Under the pieces are notes generated by a model that saw only the letters and a program-made list of their open reading frames with translations, did no database searches and was not told where the DNA came from. From an uncultured Eubacterium sp. (lineage in GTDB: Bacteria; Bacillota; Clostridia; Peptostreptococcales; Anaerovoracaceae): 50,720 nt of DNA. The DNA is taken from NCBI GenBank assembly GCA_900543485.1, contig UQRM01000015.1, forward strand, positions 1-50,720, given 5' to 3'. Position numbers and translations under genes: made by a program. This document shows, one piece after another, positions 8,345 to 16,640 of the stretch (position 1 is its first letter; every line of letters begins with the position of its first letter).

Positions 8345-9577
8345 ATGGAAAAGAGAGTTGTAGTTACGGGGATAGGAGTCGTTTCCCCCGTAGGTAATGA
8401 TGTAGATACCATGTGGAAGTCCATCAGGGCAGGAAAGCACGGGATAGCACAGATAACCAGATTCGATCTGGAAGGACAGAAAGTGACGTTGGCAGCGGAA
8501 GTAAAGGACTTTGATTTTGGAGACAGGAGAGCTGCCAAGAGGCTCGATATCGCTGATCAGTATGCGCTGGTAGCTGCCAGAGAAGCAATGGCGGACAGCG
8601 GCATCGTCAGCGGAGAAAATGTCGATCCCAACAGATTCGGAGTATATGGAGGAACGGGAATAGGCGGACTGGCTACGCTGGAAAGCGAAGTGTCCAAATG
8701 CGTGAAGAAGAACACGCCTGCCAGAGCTTCCGCTCTGCTTGTGCCTATGATGATGCCTAACGCCATCGCCGGAAACATTTCCATGGAGTTCAAGGCCAAA
8801 GGAGCCAGCTTCGGAATCGTTTCGGCCTGCGCCGCCGGTACTCATAACATAGGAGAAGCTTACAGGAACATCAAGCACGGTTATAACGATGTAGTCGTGG
8901 CAGGAGGCGCGGAGTCTGTGCTGGCACCTATATCTTTCTCGGGATTTGCCAACATGACAGCCATGAACCCTACTACAGACCCCGACAGAGCATCCATTCC
9001 GTTCGATGCGGACAGGAACGGTTTCATCCTGGGAGAAGGAGCAGGATGGCTGATACTGGAAGAGCTGGAGCACGCCAAGGCAAGAGGCGCTGAAATACTG
9101 GCTGAGGTCGTTGGATATGGTGCCACGTCCGATGCATATCATATCACGGCGCCTGATCCGGAGGGTGAGGGAGCATCAAGAGCGCTGGAAATGGCTATAG
9201 AAGATGCGGGTATCGCTCCATCGGATGTGGATTATATCAATGCCCATGGGACAGGGACGCCATACAATGACGCTTTTGAGACCATCGCTATAAAGAAGGT
9301 TTTCGGAGATGATACAAAGGTACCTGTAAGCTCCACCAAGAGCATGACGGGACATCTGCTGGGAGCGGCAGGAGGGCTGGAGGCTGTCATATGCGTAAAA
9401 GCTCTCATTGAGGGTTTCATACCTCCTACGGCAGGTCTTCAGAAACAGGATCCGGAGCTGGATCTGGACTATGTCCCTATCCAGGGAAGAGAGGCGGATC
9501 TCAAATATGTTCTGTCCAATTCTTTGGGGTTCGGCGGACACAATGCTGCTCTCATAATGAAAAAATATGAGGATTAG
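8345..9577 (+). CDS. fabF: 3-oxoacyl-ACP synthase II (FabF)
   Basis: 410 residues. Condenses malonyl-ACP with the growing acyl-ACP. The thiolase-fold catalytic triad is complete: Cys162 in SACAAG, His301 in NAHGTGTPYND and His337 in TKSMTGHLLGAAG; the gatekeeper loop GFGGHN lies near the C-terminus. The ATG at 8345 follows AAGGAGG closely. No fabH is present in the window, so chain initiation depends on a gene elsewhere. Confidence 0.96.
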   Translation: MEKRVVVTGIGVVSPVGNDVDTMWKSIRAGKHGIAQITRFDLEGQKVTLAAEVKDFDFGDRRAAKRLDIADQYALVAAREAMADSGIVSGENVDPNRFGVYGGTGIGGLATLESEVSKCVKKNTPARASALLVPMMMPNAIAGNISMEFKAKGASFGIVSACAAGTHNIGEAYRNIKHGYNDVVVAGGAESVLAPISFSGFANMTAMNPTTDPDRASIPFDADRNGFILGEGAGWLILEELEHAKARGAEILAEVVGYGATSDAYHITAPDPEGEGASRALEMAIEDAGIAPSDVDYINAHGTGTPYNDAFETIAIKKVFGDDTKVPVSSTKSMTGHLLGAAGGLEAVICVKALIEGFIPPTAGLQKQDPELDLDYVPIQGREADLKYVLSNSLGFGGHNAALIMKKYED

Positions 9578-9589
9578 GAGGAGCACAAC

Positions 9590-10015
9590 ATGTTGATGAA
9601 CAAGGAGCAGATAAAGGAAGTGATCCCTCATAGAGAACCATTTCTGCTGGTGGATCAGGTGGAGGAGATGGAAGTAGGCAGATCCATCGTTGCCACCAAG
9701 TTCGTCACTGAGGACGAATACTACTTCAAAGGACATTTCCCTGGACAGCCTATAATGCCGGGAGTGTTGATCGTGGAATCTCTGGCTCAGGCGGGAGCCA
9801 TCGCGCTCCTTTCCATGCCGGAACATAAAGGAAAGCTGGCGGTTTTCGGAGCTATAAAGAATGCCAGGTTCAAAAAGCAGGTAGTGCCGGGAGATACGCT
9901 GACTCTCAATGTGACTCTTGACAGACTGAGGAGCAGTACGGGAACAGGTATTGCGGAAGCCTATGTAGGCGATGTACTTGCCTGCAAGTGTGAGATAATG
10001 TTTGCCTTCAGTTAG
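9590..10015 (+). CDS. fabZ: 3-hydroxyacyl-ACP dehydratase (FabZ)
   Basis: 141 residues, hot-dog fold. Dehydrates 3-hydroxyacyl-ACP to the enoyl form used by FabK. Active-site His49 in KGHFPGQPIMPG and Glu63 in ESLAQAGA are present. The ATG at 9590 follows GGAGGAGCACAAC; a second ATG six bases later is also possible. Twelve bases separate it from fabF and nine from the next gene. Confidence 0.95.
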   Translation: MLMNKEQIKEVIPHREPFLLVDQVEEMEVGRSIVATKFVTEDEYYFKGHFPGQPIMPGVLIVESLAQAGAIALLSMPEHKGKLAVFGAIKNARFKKQVVPGDTLTLNVTLDRLRSSTGTGIAEAYVGDVLACKCEIMFAFS

Positions 10016-10024
10016 GAGACGGAC

Positions 10025-11491
10025 GTGGACAGAGAGATAAGGAAGCTGAACGATACGCTGGTCAATATCTTCAATACGGTGATGAAGATGGAAGAGGAAG
10101 CCATACAGAAGGCCTCCTACGATGACATTTCCATTACGGAGGTCCACACGCTGGAGGCCATAGGCACAGGAAGGGCCAGGACCATGACCCATGTGGCCAA
10201 TATCCTCGGAATAAAGGTCAGTACGCTGACGACAGCCGTCGGCAGACTGGTGAAAAAAGGATATGTCAGGCGTTTTCGTGATGAGGCCGACAGACGCATG
10301 GTAAAGATCAGTCTGTCAGAGCGGGGAGCCAGGGTGGTACGGGAGCATGAGGCTTTCCACGAAGCCATGATAAGGGCCGCTCTTTCCGGGATACCTGAGG
10401 ACAGCATCAGCCGGTTTGTTGAATCTGTCGGCAGCATAAATGATTTTCTCCTCATGAGGAGAAGCACAGCTTATGCCAGAAAGAGAGAATTCAAGCTCTC
10501 TGCTATGAAGCTGGCAGGCAACGAACTGCCTGTCCCCATAGTACAGGCCGGGATGAGCATAGGGGTGGCAGGGAGCCGTCTGGCCGCGGCAGTCGCCCTG
10601 GAGGGCGGTCTTGGCCTCATTGGGACCTCTGAGATAGGATGGCGAACAAAGGGATATGATAAAGATCCGCTGACGGTCAATCTCAGGGTCATTGAGGAAG
10701 AAGTGGCGCGTGCCCGGAAGAACGTCGAAGCGGGCGGAGGAAGAGGTCTGGTAGGCGCAGCCGTCATGTGGACTCATCGGGATGCCGGCAAGTATGTAAA
10801 GGCGGCGGTAAAAGGCGGAGCACAGGTCATTGTCACCAGCGCCGGCCTTCCTAAAGACCTGCCGGCGTATTGTAGTGACCGCAAAATAGCGCTGATACCC
10901 ACCATATCGTCTCGAAGAGCCGCGTCTGCAATAACCAAGACGTGGACTCAGAAGTACAACAGGACTCCTGATGGGTTTATTTTTCAGGGGCCGCTGGCGG
11001 CAGGACTTCTGGGGTTCAAAGAGTCGGAGCTGGAGAAAGCGTGCGGTGACAGGTATAAGATCATCGCTGAGGTGAAAGCCGAGCTGGGGAAGCTTGAAAA
11101 CTGTCCTCTGATAGTAGGCGGGGGCATAGCCTGCAGGGAGGACGCTGAAAAGGTGTACGATTATGGAGCTGACGGCATCATGATGGGTACCAGGTTTGTG
11201 GCTACTGAAGAGTGCGACGCTGTCAGGCGTTACAAGGAGCTGTATTTGAACTGTACGGAAAATGATGTTACAATAATCAGAAGTCCTATGAAGACATCTG
11301 TGAGAGTGATGAAAAATTCGTTCGCTGACAGTCTTGCGGCCACAGGAAGAGAAGATTACGATATCATTGGAGCTGTCAGGCGGGCTGCCTGCGGTGATTA
11401 CGACAATGGACTGATATTCTGCGGAGTCAGCGCTGAGAAGATAGAAAGTATAATGACTGTGAAGGATGTTTTCAGGGAATTCACCACATAG
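10025..11491 (+). CDS. Fusion: MarR/FabT-like regulator + FabK/nitronate-monooxygenase-like barrel
   Basis: 488 residues from GTG 10025 (AGGAG upstream). Residues 1-150 form a MarR winged helix: ITEVHTLEAIG, recognition helix around KVSTLTTAVGRLVKKG, and wing RRFRDEADRRMVKISLS. From about 160 a complete FMN-barrel domain of the FabK/nitronate monooxygenase family follows (PVPIVQAGMSIGVAG, VTSAGLP, VGGGIACREDA, GIMMGTRFVATEEC, C-terminal SPMKTSVRVMKN). The family's catalytic motif GPLAGGHLGF here reads GPLAAGLLGF, so the His is Leu328. FMN-phosphate motifs remain. No stop or frame break lies between the domains. Last fab-related gene of the operon; by MarR homology and the palindrome at 5293 it probably represses the operon, with the barrel as a sensor of flavin, enoyl-thioester or redox state (inference). 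Confidence 0.8.
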   Translation: MDREIRKLNDTLVNIFNTVMKMEEEAIQKASYDDISITEVHTLEAIGTGRARTMTHVANILGIKVSTLTTAVGRLVKKGYVRRFRDEADRRMVKISLSERGARVVREHEAFHEAMIRAALSGIPEDSISRFVESVGSINDFLLMRRSTAYARKREFKLSAMKLAGNELPVPIVQAGMSIGVAGSRLAAAVALEGGLGLIGTSEIGWRTKGYDKDPLTVNLRVIEEEVARARKNVEAGGGRGLVGAAVMWTHRDAGKYVKAAVKGGAQVIVTSAGLPKDLPAYCSDRKIALIPTISSRRAASAITKTWTQKYNRTPDGFIFQGPLAAGLLGFKESELEKACGDRYKIIAEVKAELGKLENCPLIVGGGIACREDAEKVYDYGADGIMMGTRFVATEECDAVRRYKELYLNCTENDVTIIRSPMKTSVRVMKNSFADSLAATGREDYDIIGAVRRAACGDYDNGLIFCGVSAEKIESIMTVKDVFREFTT

Positions 11492-11506
11492 AAAGGAAGA
11501 TTTTCC

Positions 11507-14500
11507 ATGCTCAACATCTATCGCGGCGGAGAGCTGACAGACAGAGAAAAATTCATATTCGACCATATAAAAGGCAAGACCCTTCTGCTTGTGCCGGATC
11601 AGTTTTCGCTGCAGGCGGAGAGGGATGCCTTTTTCTATTTGAAAGAAAAGAGCCTGATGGATCTGAGAGTCGTTGATTTTTCCTCGCTGGGCCACAAGGC
11701 AGTACAGCAGACAGACGGGAAACGGCCGGAGCTGATAGATAAATACGGGCGCCATATGTTGTTGACTAAGGTCATAAGTCGTTGTGACGATCAGCTGAAG
11801 CTTTACAGAGGGAAGGGCAGGAAAAATTCGTTCGTTGATATGATCAACGGTGCTATTTCGGAGATGAAACGATACGACGTTACACCGGAGGATCTTCAGG
11901 GAGCGTTGGAAAATCTCGAGGAGGACAGCTATCTTAAATATAAGCTGGAGGACATACTGAAAATATACAAGCTGTATCAGGAGCAGATAGAAGGCAAGTA
12001 TCTGGACTCGGAAGATTATATCGCTTTTTACGGCGACAGGATACTGGAAGCGCCGATGGTCCGGGAGTCGGAGATATGGATATATGGATTCGATACGTTC
12101 ACTCCCAGGAATATACTGGTCATAGAAAGGCTTATGGCGGCTTCCCGCGGCGTGAACGTTGTAATGACTTATGAAAAGGGCAATGACGTGTTTCGTCTTA
12201 CCGAACATGTGATAAGGCAGCTCGTCGATGCTGCGGAAAGGACGGGAGTATCGGTACAGGTGGCGGATATGGATGGAGACCGCCGCAGGACAGTGTGGGA
12301 CAGGCTGAGTCCGGGAAATCGAAAGTGTGCGGAGGATAAAGCGGCGCCGGGAGAACGGGATAATGGTAATACCGATGGATGTCTTTTGCGGGACAGTGCG
12401 GGTATTTCTCCACTTACGTTGACGGAAGCCTCCAACATGTATTCAGAAGCTGACAGGGCGGCAGCCTTCATCTTGACATTGGTCAGGGAAAAAGGATACA
12501 AATTCGGCGATATCGTCGTGGTATGCAATGATACTGATACGAGAGGAGGGATATTGAGAAGGACTTTCATGCGATGGGGCATCCCCGTCTTTATGGACAG
12601 AAAAAGGAAGGTACTGCATCACCAGGCTGTGAATTTTTTGCTGGCGCTGATGGAGGTGACAGCGAAAGGTTATCGGGATGAGGCTTTGATGAGAATAGTG
12701 AAATCTGAGGTGACAGGATTTGACGGCGATGAAAAAGAGCTGTTGGAAAATTATGTGAGACAGTACAGGATACGTGGATCCATGTGGAAGACGCCTTTTG
12801 TCAAAGGCGTGGACAGCTGTGGTGCGGAACATCTCAATAAGCTCAACGAGTTGAGGGAAATACTGGTGAACATGGTGGAGCAGGCCAGATCGCGCATAGG
12901 CGTTCACAATACGGTAGAGGAGAAGATCCGAGGTCTCTTTGATTTCCTTGAAAAGGATATGGACATGATGGCGCGATTGAAAGACATGTCGGAAGCTCAG
13001 GAAGAGGCGGGATTCCATGAAAATGCCGCGGAGACTGCCCAGAGCTGGAACGTCATATGTGAGATGCTTGACCAGATATTGGAGATATCGGGGGATGAGC
13101 GTGCTTCCAACGAGGAGTTGCTTCGGCTCCTGACGGCAGGCCTGGAAGAAGTGGAAATCGGCCTTGTACCTGTCAGCCCTGATTGTGTCATAATAGGCAC
13201 GTTGCAGAGGACGAGGATAAGCCGCTTGAAAGCGTTGCTGGTGGTAGGTGCCAATGAAGGGGTGCTGCCTATGGGAAAGGACGACGAGGGTCTTCTCAGT
13301 GAGAGGGAAAAGGAGCTGCTCAGAGAAATGGATCTGGAGGTCTCCAAAGGAGACGAGGTAGTCAGACAGGAGGAGCAGCTGGCCATTTACAGGACATTTT
13401 GTCTGCCTGAGGAATACCTTTATGTGAGTTGCTGTAAGGTCGATGAAAACGGGGAAGAGTGCAGACCGTCGGAGGTCTTCACGTCACTCAGAGAAAAATT
13501 TGTCGAAAATACGGAAAGCGTATCGCTGTTTGGCGATCTGGAGGATTCTGACAACTTTATGGACATGATAACGTCGAAAAAAGGTACGCTGCAGTACATG
13601 ACTGATGCGCTGAGAAAATACCGTGACGATGGCCTTCTGGATGACAGGTGGTTACAGGTCATGAATTGGTATGAGGAAAAGGATCTGGATGATCTCAGAC
13701 GTGTCAGAAGCGGAATGGATTTCAATAATCGCGTAAAGGCTTTGGGAGACAGCTTTGCCGACAGTTTATACCGTGGTGATCGAGAAGCGCTGGAAGTCAG
13801 TGCTTCCAGATTGGAACAGTACAGCAAATGTCCATTTTCTCATTTTGTGATGTATGGGCTCCGGGCAGAGGAGCCTAGAGTCTATCAGGTAGGCGCCCGT
13901 GAGATCGGTGACGTGTATCACAGATGTCTGATGAGATTTTCACAGATGCTCACTCCGGAACAAAAGGATGGGATCTCTGTGGATGATGCCGATTCACTGT
14001 GGATGACCATAGGGAAGGAAGAATGCCGCCAGAAGGTGAAGGCCATCATCGAAGAGGATGCAGGCCTTTATCGCGAAGGACTGTTGTCTTCGGGAAGAGA
14101 GGAACGATACCGGACAGAGAGGATAATAGAGATCTGTGAAAGGATCGCCTGGGCCATGGTACAGCAGGTCAGAAAGGGCCAGATCAGAGAGATGCGGTTC
14201 GAATATCCTTTTGGGAAGAGTGGTCCGCTTCCGCCGGTAAAAGTGGAGCTGAACGGCAAGAAGGTGTATATACAGGGGAAAATAGACAGATGCGATGTGC
14301 TGGAGGGCGACAGTATCAGGATAATCGACTATAAAACAGGAGCCGATACCATAAATCCCGAGTATTTCAGGAAGGGATATAAGCTGCAGCTGATGGTTTA
14401 TCTGAAGGCTGCTTTGGATGCTGCTCCTCTGCAGAATCAGGAGCCTGCCGGCGTGTTTTATTTCAAGATAAAGGATGTGGATATGGACGCGGACACGTCT

Positions 14501-14908
14501 TCAGCGCCTGCAAATGCCGATGAGATGGAGGCAAGGATGGCGGACGCCTACAGACTGGAAGGAATACTCCTCAACGACGAAAAGCTCATAAGCGCGATGG
14601 ACGGAGAAATAGACGGAGCTTCACACGTGATACCTGTGAAAGTCAGCGGAAAAGACGGCAGCTACAGACCGTCAGCAGGCGGATATCTGATGTCAAAGGA
14701 GGAATTCGGACAGCTCTATCAGCAGGTGGAAGAACAGGTAGAACGCATCTGTGGCGAGATCTGCAGCGGCAGTATCGACATAAGACCAAAACGTGAAAAG
14801 GAGAAGGATATGGAAGGCAATTACAAAACGGCATGTAAGTATTGCGGGTACAGGAGCATATGCATATTCGACACTTCTTTTCAAGGATGCGGATACGAGC
14901 AGGTGTGA
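11507..14908 (+). CDS. addB: ATP-dependent helicase/deoxyribonuclease subunit B (AddB)
   Basis: 1133 residues. AddB pairs with AddA to resect double-strand breaks for RecA loading. The nuclease domain is complete: IIDYKTG, and the Fe-S cysteines C775 (SKCPFSHFV), C1110, C1113 and C1119 (CKYCGYRSIC), matching the known AddB spacing C-x2-C-x5-C. The helicase-like part shows LVVGANEGVLPMG and LLVPDQFSLQAERD. The N-terminus, MLNIYRGGELTDREKF, lacks the G-x-x-G-x-G-K-S Walker A seen in Bacillus AddB, so ATP binding by this subunit is doubtful. The ATG at 11507 follows AAAGGAAG. addA, often the next gene, is not found; two tRNA genes and a prophage follow. Confidence 0.92.
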   Translation: MLNIYRGGELTDREKFIFDHIKGKTLLLVPDQFSLQAERDAFFYLKEKSLMDLRVVDFSSLGHKAVQQTDGKRPELIDKYGRHMLLTKVISRCDDQLKLYRGKGRKNSFVDMINGAISEMKRYDVTPEDLQGALENLEEDSYLKYKLEDILKIYKLYQEQIEGKYLDSEDYIAFYGDRILEAPMVRESEIWIYGFDTFTPRNILVIERLMAASRGVNVVMTYEKGNDVFRLTEHVIRQLVDAAERTGVSVQVADMDGDRRRTVWDRLSPGNRKCAEDKAAPGERDNGNTDGCLLRDSAGISPLTLTEASNMYSEADRAAAFILTLVREKGYKFGDIVVVCNDTDTRGGILRRTFMRWGIPVFMDRKRKVLHHQAVNFLLALMEVTAKGYRDEALMRIVKSEVTGFDGDEKELLENYVRQYRIRGSMWKTPFVKGVDSCGAEHLNKLNELREILVNMVEQARSRIGVHNTVEEKIRGLFDFLEKDMDMMARLKDMSEAQEEAGFHENAAETAQSWNVICEMLDQILEISGDERASNEELLRLLTAGLEEVEIGLVPVSPDCVIIGTLQRTRISRLKALLVVGANEGVLPMGKDDEGLLSEREKELLREMDLEVSKGDEVVRQEEQLAIYRTFCLPEEYLYVSCCKVDENGEECRPSEVFTSLREKFVENTESVSLFGDLEDSDNFMDMITSKKGTLQYMTDALRKYRDDGLLDDRWLQVMNWYEEKDLDDLRRVRSGMDFNNRVKALGDSFADSLYRGDREALEVSASRLEQYSKCPFSHFVMYGLRAEEPRVYQVGAREIGDVYHRCLMRFSQMLTPEQKDGISVDDADSLWMTIGKEECRQKVKAIIEEDAGLYREGLLSSGREERYRTERIIEICERIAWAMVQQVRKGQIREMRFEYPFGKSGPLPPVKVELNGKKVYIQGKIDRCDVLEGDSIRIIDYKTGADTINPEYFRKGYKLQLMVYLKAALDAAPLQNQEPAGVFYFKIKDVDMDADTSSAPANADEMEARMADAYRLEGILLNDEKLISAMDGEIDGASHVIPVKVSGKDGSYRPSAGGYLMSKEEFGQLYQQVEEQVERICGEICSGSIDIRPKREKEKDMEGNYKTACKYCGYRSICIFDTSFQGCGYEQV

Positions 14909-14918
14909 GCTGACAGCC

Positions 14919-14943
14919 TCGTGATATTTATCAAATATCGCGA
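14919..14943 (+). other. Hairpin after addB
   Basis: GATATTT and AAATATC around an ATC loop, extended to 11 pairs by TCGT/GCGA. No T-run follows. Possibly a transcript end or stability element. Confidence 0.35.
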
Positions 14944-14972
14944 AAAATAACGATAAAAATGCATTTGCTCGC

Positions 14973-15001
14973 TTGACGTGAGAATTAACACATAGTAAAA
15001 T
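14973..15001 (+). promoter_or_regulatory. tRNA promoter
   Basis: TTGACG (14973-14978) and TAAAAT (14996-15001) separated by 17 bases, 22 bases before the tRNA-Thr gene. It would drive both tRNA genes. Confidence 0.65.
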
Positions 15002-15023
15002 AGTCATTGTAGATTTTCAGCGA

Positions 15024-15099
15024 GCCACTGTAGCTCATCTGGCAGAGCAGCACATTCGTAACGTGCAGGTGGCCGGTTCGATCCCGGCCAGTGGCTCCA
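15024..15099 (+). tRNA. tRNA-Thr (anticodon CGT)
   Basis: 76-base cloverleaf with encoded CCA. Acceptor GCCACTG/CAGTGGC, D-stem GCTC/GAGC, T-arm GCCGG-TTCGATC-CCGGC. Anticodon CGT at 15057-15059, preceded by TT. The anticodon stem has one A-C mismatch at its loop-closing pair, otherwise normal. Confidence 0.93.
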
Positions 15100-15162
15100 A
15101 TTTACAATAACTCATGAAAAAACGACACGGTGGACGCCGCAGGCGATCCGGCCTGAAGCAAT

Positions 15163-15238
15163 GGGGCATTGGCGCAGTTGGGAGCGCGCATGACTGGCAG
15201 TCATGAGGTCAGGGGTTCGAACCCCCTATGCTCCACCA
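15163..15238 (+). tRNA. tRNA-Ala (anticodon GGC)
   Basis: 76-base cloverleaf with encoded CCA. Acceptor GGGGCAT/ATGCTCC contains the G3-U70 pair that identifies alanine tRNAs. Anticodon GGC at 15196-15198; T-arm AGGGG-TTCGAAC-CCCCT. The prophage integrase gene starts reading towards it from 138 bases downstream, so its 3' end is a good candidate attachment core. Confidence 0.95.
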
Positions 15239-15247
15239 ATATCAATG

Positions 15248-15295
15248 AAAAGCACGTTGGAAGCATTGAAATTCCAACGCGCTTTTTATTTCTTT
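15248..15295 (+). terminator. Terminator after the tRNA genes
   Basis: A 15-pair stem with one mismatch (AAAAGCACGTTGGAA with TTCCAACGCGCTTTT) followed by TTTTTATTTCTTTG. It ends the tRNA transcript and faces the integrase gene. Confidence 0.8.
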
Positions 15296-15309
15296 GTTTC
15301 TTGTGAGTT

Positions 15310-15371
15310 CCTGTGAAAACCTGTAAATTCCTGTGTGACTTTTGCGCAAAAGTTGTAAAAAAGTTGTAAAA
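15310..15371. repeat. Phased direct repeats at the prophage left end (probable integrase arm sites)
   Basis: CTGTGAAAAC, CTGTAAATTC and CTGTGTGACT follow each other with exact 10-base spacing from 15311. Two copies of AGTTGTAAAA follow at 15351 and 15362, 11 bases apart. Helically phased short repeats between an integrase gene and a tRNA are typical of arm-type binding sites for integrase or excisionase. There is no gene in this stretch. Confidence 0.45.
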
Positions 15372-15375
15372 TTTT

Positions 15376-16497
15376 TTAGGAGGCAAAATCGGGAAGCTGA
15401 TTCACAGCTTCTTTCATCTCGGACTTAGATATGAACGTATAATATTTCGCAGTTACCTCTACAGATTTATGGCCCATGAGCTTAGATGCCACCTGCAGCG
15501 GAACACCCGCTTTGCAAAGTTCAGTGCAAAATGTGGCGCGAAACGCATGAAATTTTTTATATGGAATACCGTGAGCCTTGTAAAGCCTTTTGAGGGCCCG
15601 CCTTACATTTCTCTCATCGAGAAACGTTCCGTTTCTACTGGTGAAAATATAATTGGTTTTGTAATTATACCGTTCCATGTCACGCTGATGCCATTTTTTA
15701 TGAAGCTCCAGCTCTTGCAAGACTATTTCATGCAAGGGAAGGTATCTTTTCGAATCGTATTTAGGTGGGCATATCGCACCTCTGTAAAACTGCCTTTGTA
15801 AATATAAAACGGCATTTTCTATATCGGTATATTTAAGAGCTATAAGCTCCGAAATGCGCAAGCCGGTATATATGTCTAAGATAACGAAAAACCTCAGCCT
15901 GTGGTTCGTCAGGGCCGCTATTATGGCTTTTAATTCGGCTTGACTCCATATAACAATTTCATCATTTTGCTTATTATCTTTCTTTTCTGGGACAATTACA
16001 GAATCCATAACATTTGGGATCTTTTCTGTCACGGAAGCCCATTTGAAAAATGCCACCATGAACTTCTGTATTCCCTTGATCACGCTAAGTGTCACATCGA
16101 GAGAGTTATAGAAAATCTGTATATCCGCCGCAGAAACATGAGAGGCAGCTTTTCTCGTAAAGTCCGCACCTTTAATGTGAACGTTGTACGAGGAAAGGTA
16201 TCTCAGTCTAGTCCCATGGGCATATTTTTTATCAACAGAGAGAACGTTGTCTGCGTAGTATTGCATAAGGTCACCCAGGGGTTTTGTATTATCAATACAG
16301 CCTTCTTTTTCCTTGTGTAGATTCTCCAAGTACTTTTTGTACTTCTGCTCCGCATTTCCCTTACTGGTTCCTGTAAACTGTTTTTTTATAGGGATCTTCT
16401 TCCCGTCCTTCCACTCGTGGCCGACGGTCCGGGTTATCCGATAATAGTTGTATTCTTTGTCGCCACGCTTTATGGCGGTGTTCTTTTTTGTTGCCAT
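15376..16497 (-). CDS. int: Tyrosine-type site-specific integrase
   Basis: 373 residues. Catalyses integration and excision of the prophage. The N-terminal third carries the basic arm-binding domain and a SAM-like core-binding domain (about 75-175). The catalytic domain shows YTGLRISELIALK (first Arg), HAFRATF (HxxR), LMGHKSVEVTAKYYT (second His and nucleophilic Tyr). Translation starts at the ATG complementary to 16495-16497 after GGAAAGGAGGTCAC. It is the leftmost prophage gene, transcribed towards tRNA-Ala and the phased repeats. A terminator at 16606 separates it from the repressor transcript, so it needs its own promoter, which I could not assign clearly. Confidence 0.95.
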   Translation of the reverse strand: MATKKNTAIKRGDKEYNYYRITRTVGHEWKDGKKIPIKKQFTGTSKGNAEQKYKKYLENLHKEKEGCIDNTKPLGDLMQYYADNVLSVDKKYAHGTRLRYLSSYNVHIKGADFTRKAASHVSAADIQIFYNSLDVTLSVIKGIQKFMVAFFKWASVTEKIPNVMDSVIVPEKKDNKQNDEIVIWSQAELKAIIAALTNHRLRFFVILDIYTGLRISELIALKYTDIENAVLYLQRQFYRGAICPPKYDSKRYLPLHEIVLQELELHKKWHQRDMERYNYKTNYIFTSRNGTFLDERNVRRALKRLYKAHGIPYKKFHAFRATFCTELCKAGVPLQVASKLMGHKSVEVTAKYYTFISKSEMKEAVNQLPDFAS

Positions 16498-16546
16498 GTG
16501 ACCTCCTTTCCCTAATTTTGGGTATAAAAATACCCGCTTGAAAATA

Positions 16547-16601
16547 CACGGGTCACATGGTACACTATATTTGTAAAACCAAGCGAATCACGTAACCCGT
16601 G
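16547..16601. repeat. Inverted repeat upstream of int
   Basis: CACGGGT (16547-16553) and ACCCGTG (16595-16601) are inverted around an AT-rich 41-base centre; a second hairpin GGGTAT-AAAA-ATACCC (16520-16535) lies closer to the int start. These may be int regulatory or excisionase sites. No gene occupies 16498-16636. Confidence 0.3.
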
Positions 16602-16605
16602 GTTC

Positions 16606-16640
16606 AAAAGCAGTCCTGTTGGCGCAGGGCTGTTTTTTAT
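16606..16640 (-). terminator. Bidirectional terminator between int and the repressor transcript
   Basis: AAAAGCAGTCCTG and CAGGGCTGTTTTTT form a stem with A-rich left and T-rich right sides, so it can stop transcription from either direction. For the minus-strand genes it lies directly after the stop at 16637. Confidence 0.7.

Noticed and set aside
10316..12208. A 630-codon open frame on the minus strand opposite the MarR fusion and addB
   Set aside because: Both plus-strand genes are clearly real by homology; the antisense product is low in recognisable domains and has no ribosome binding site. It reflects codon bias of the sense genes.
15201..15386. Minus-strand frame ending EHRGFEPLTS
   Set aside because: This is the antisense of tRNA-Ala; such peptides are a known artefact of tRNA genes.
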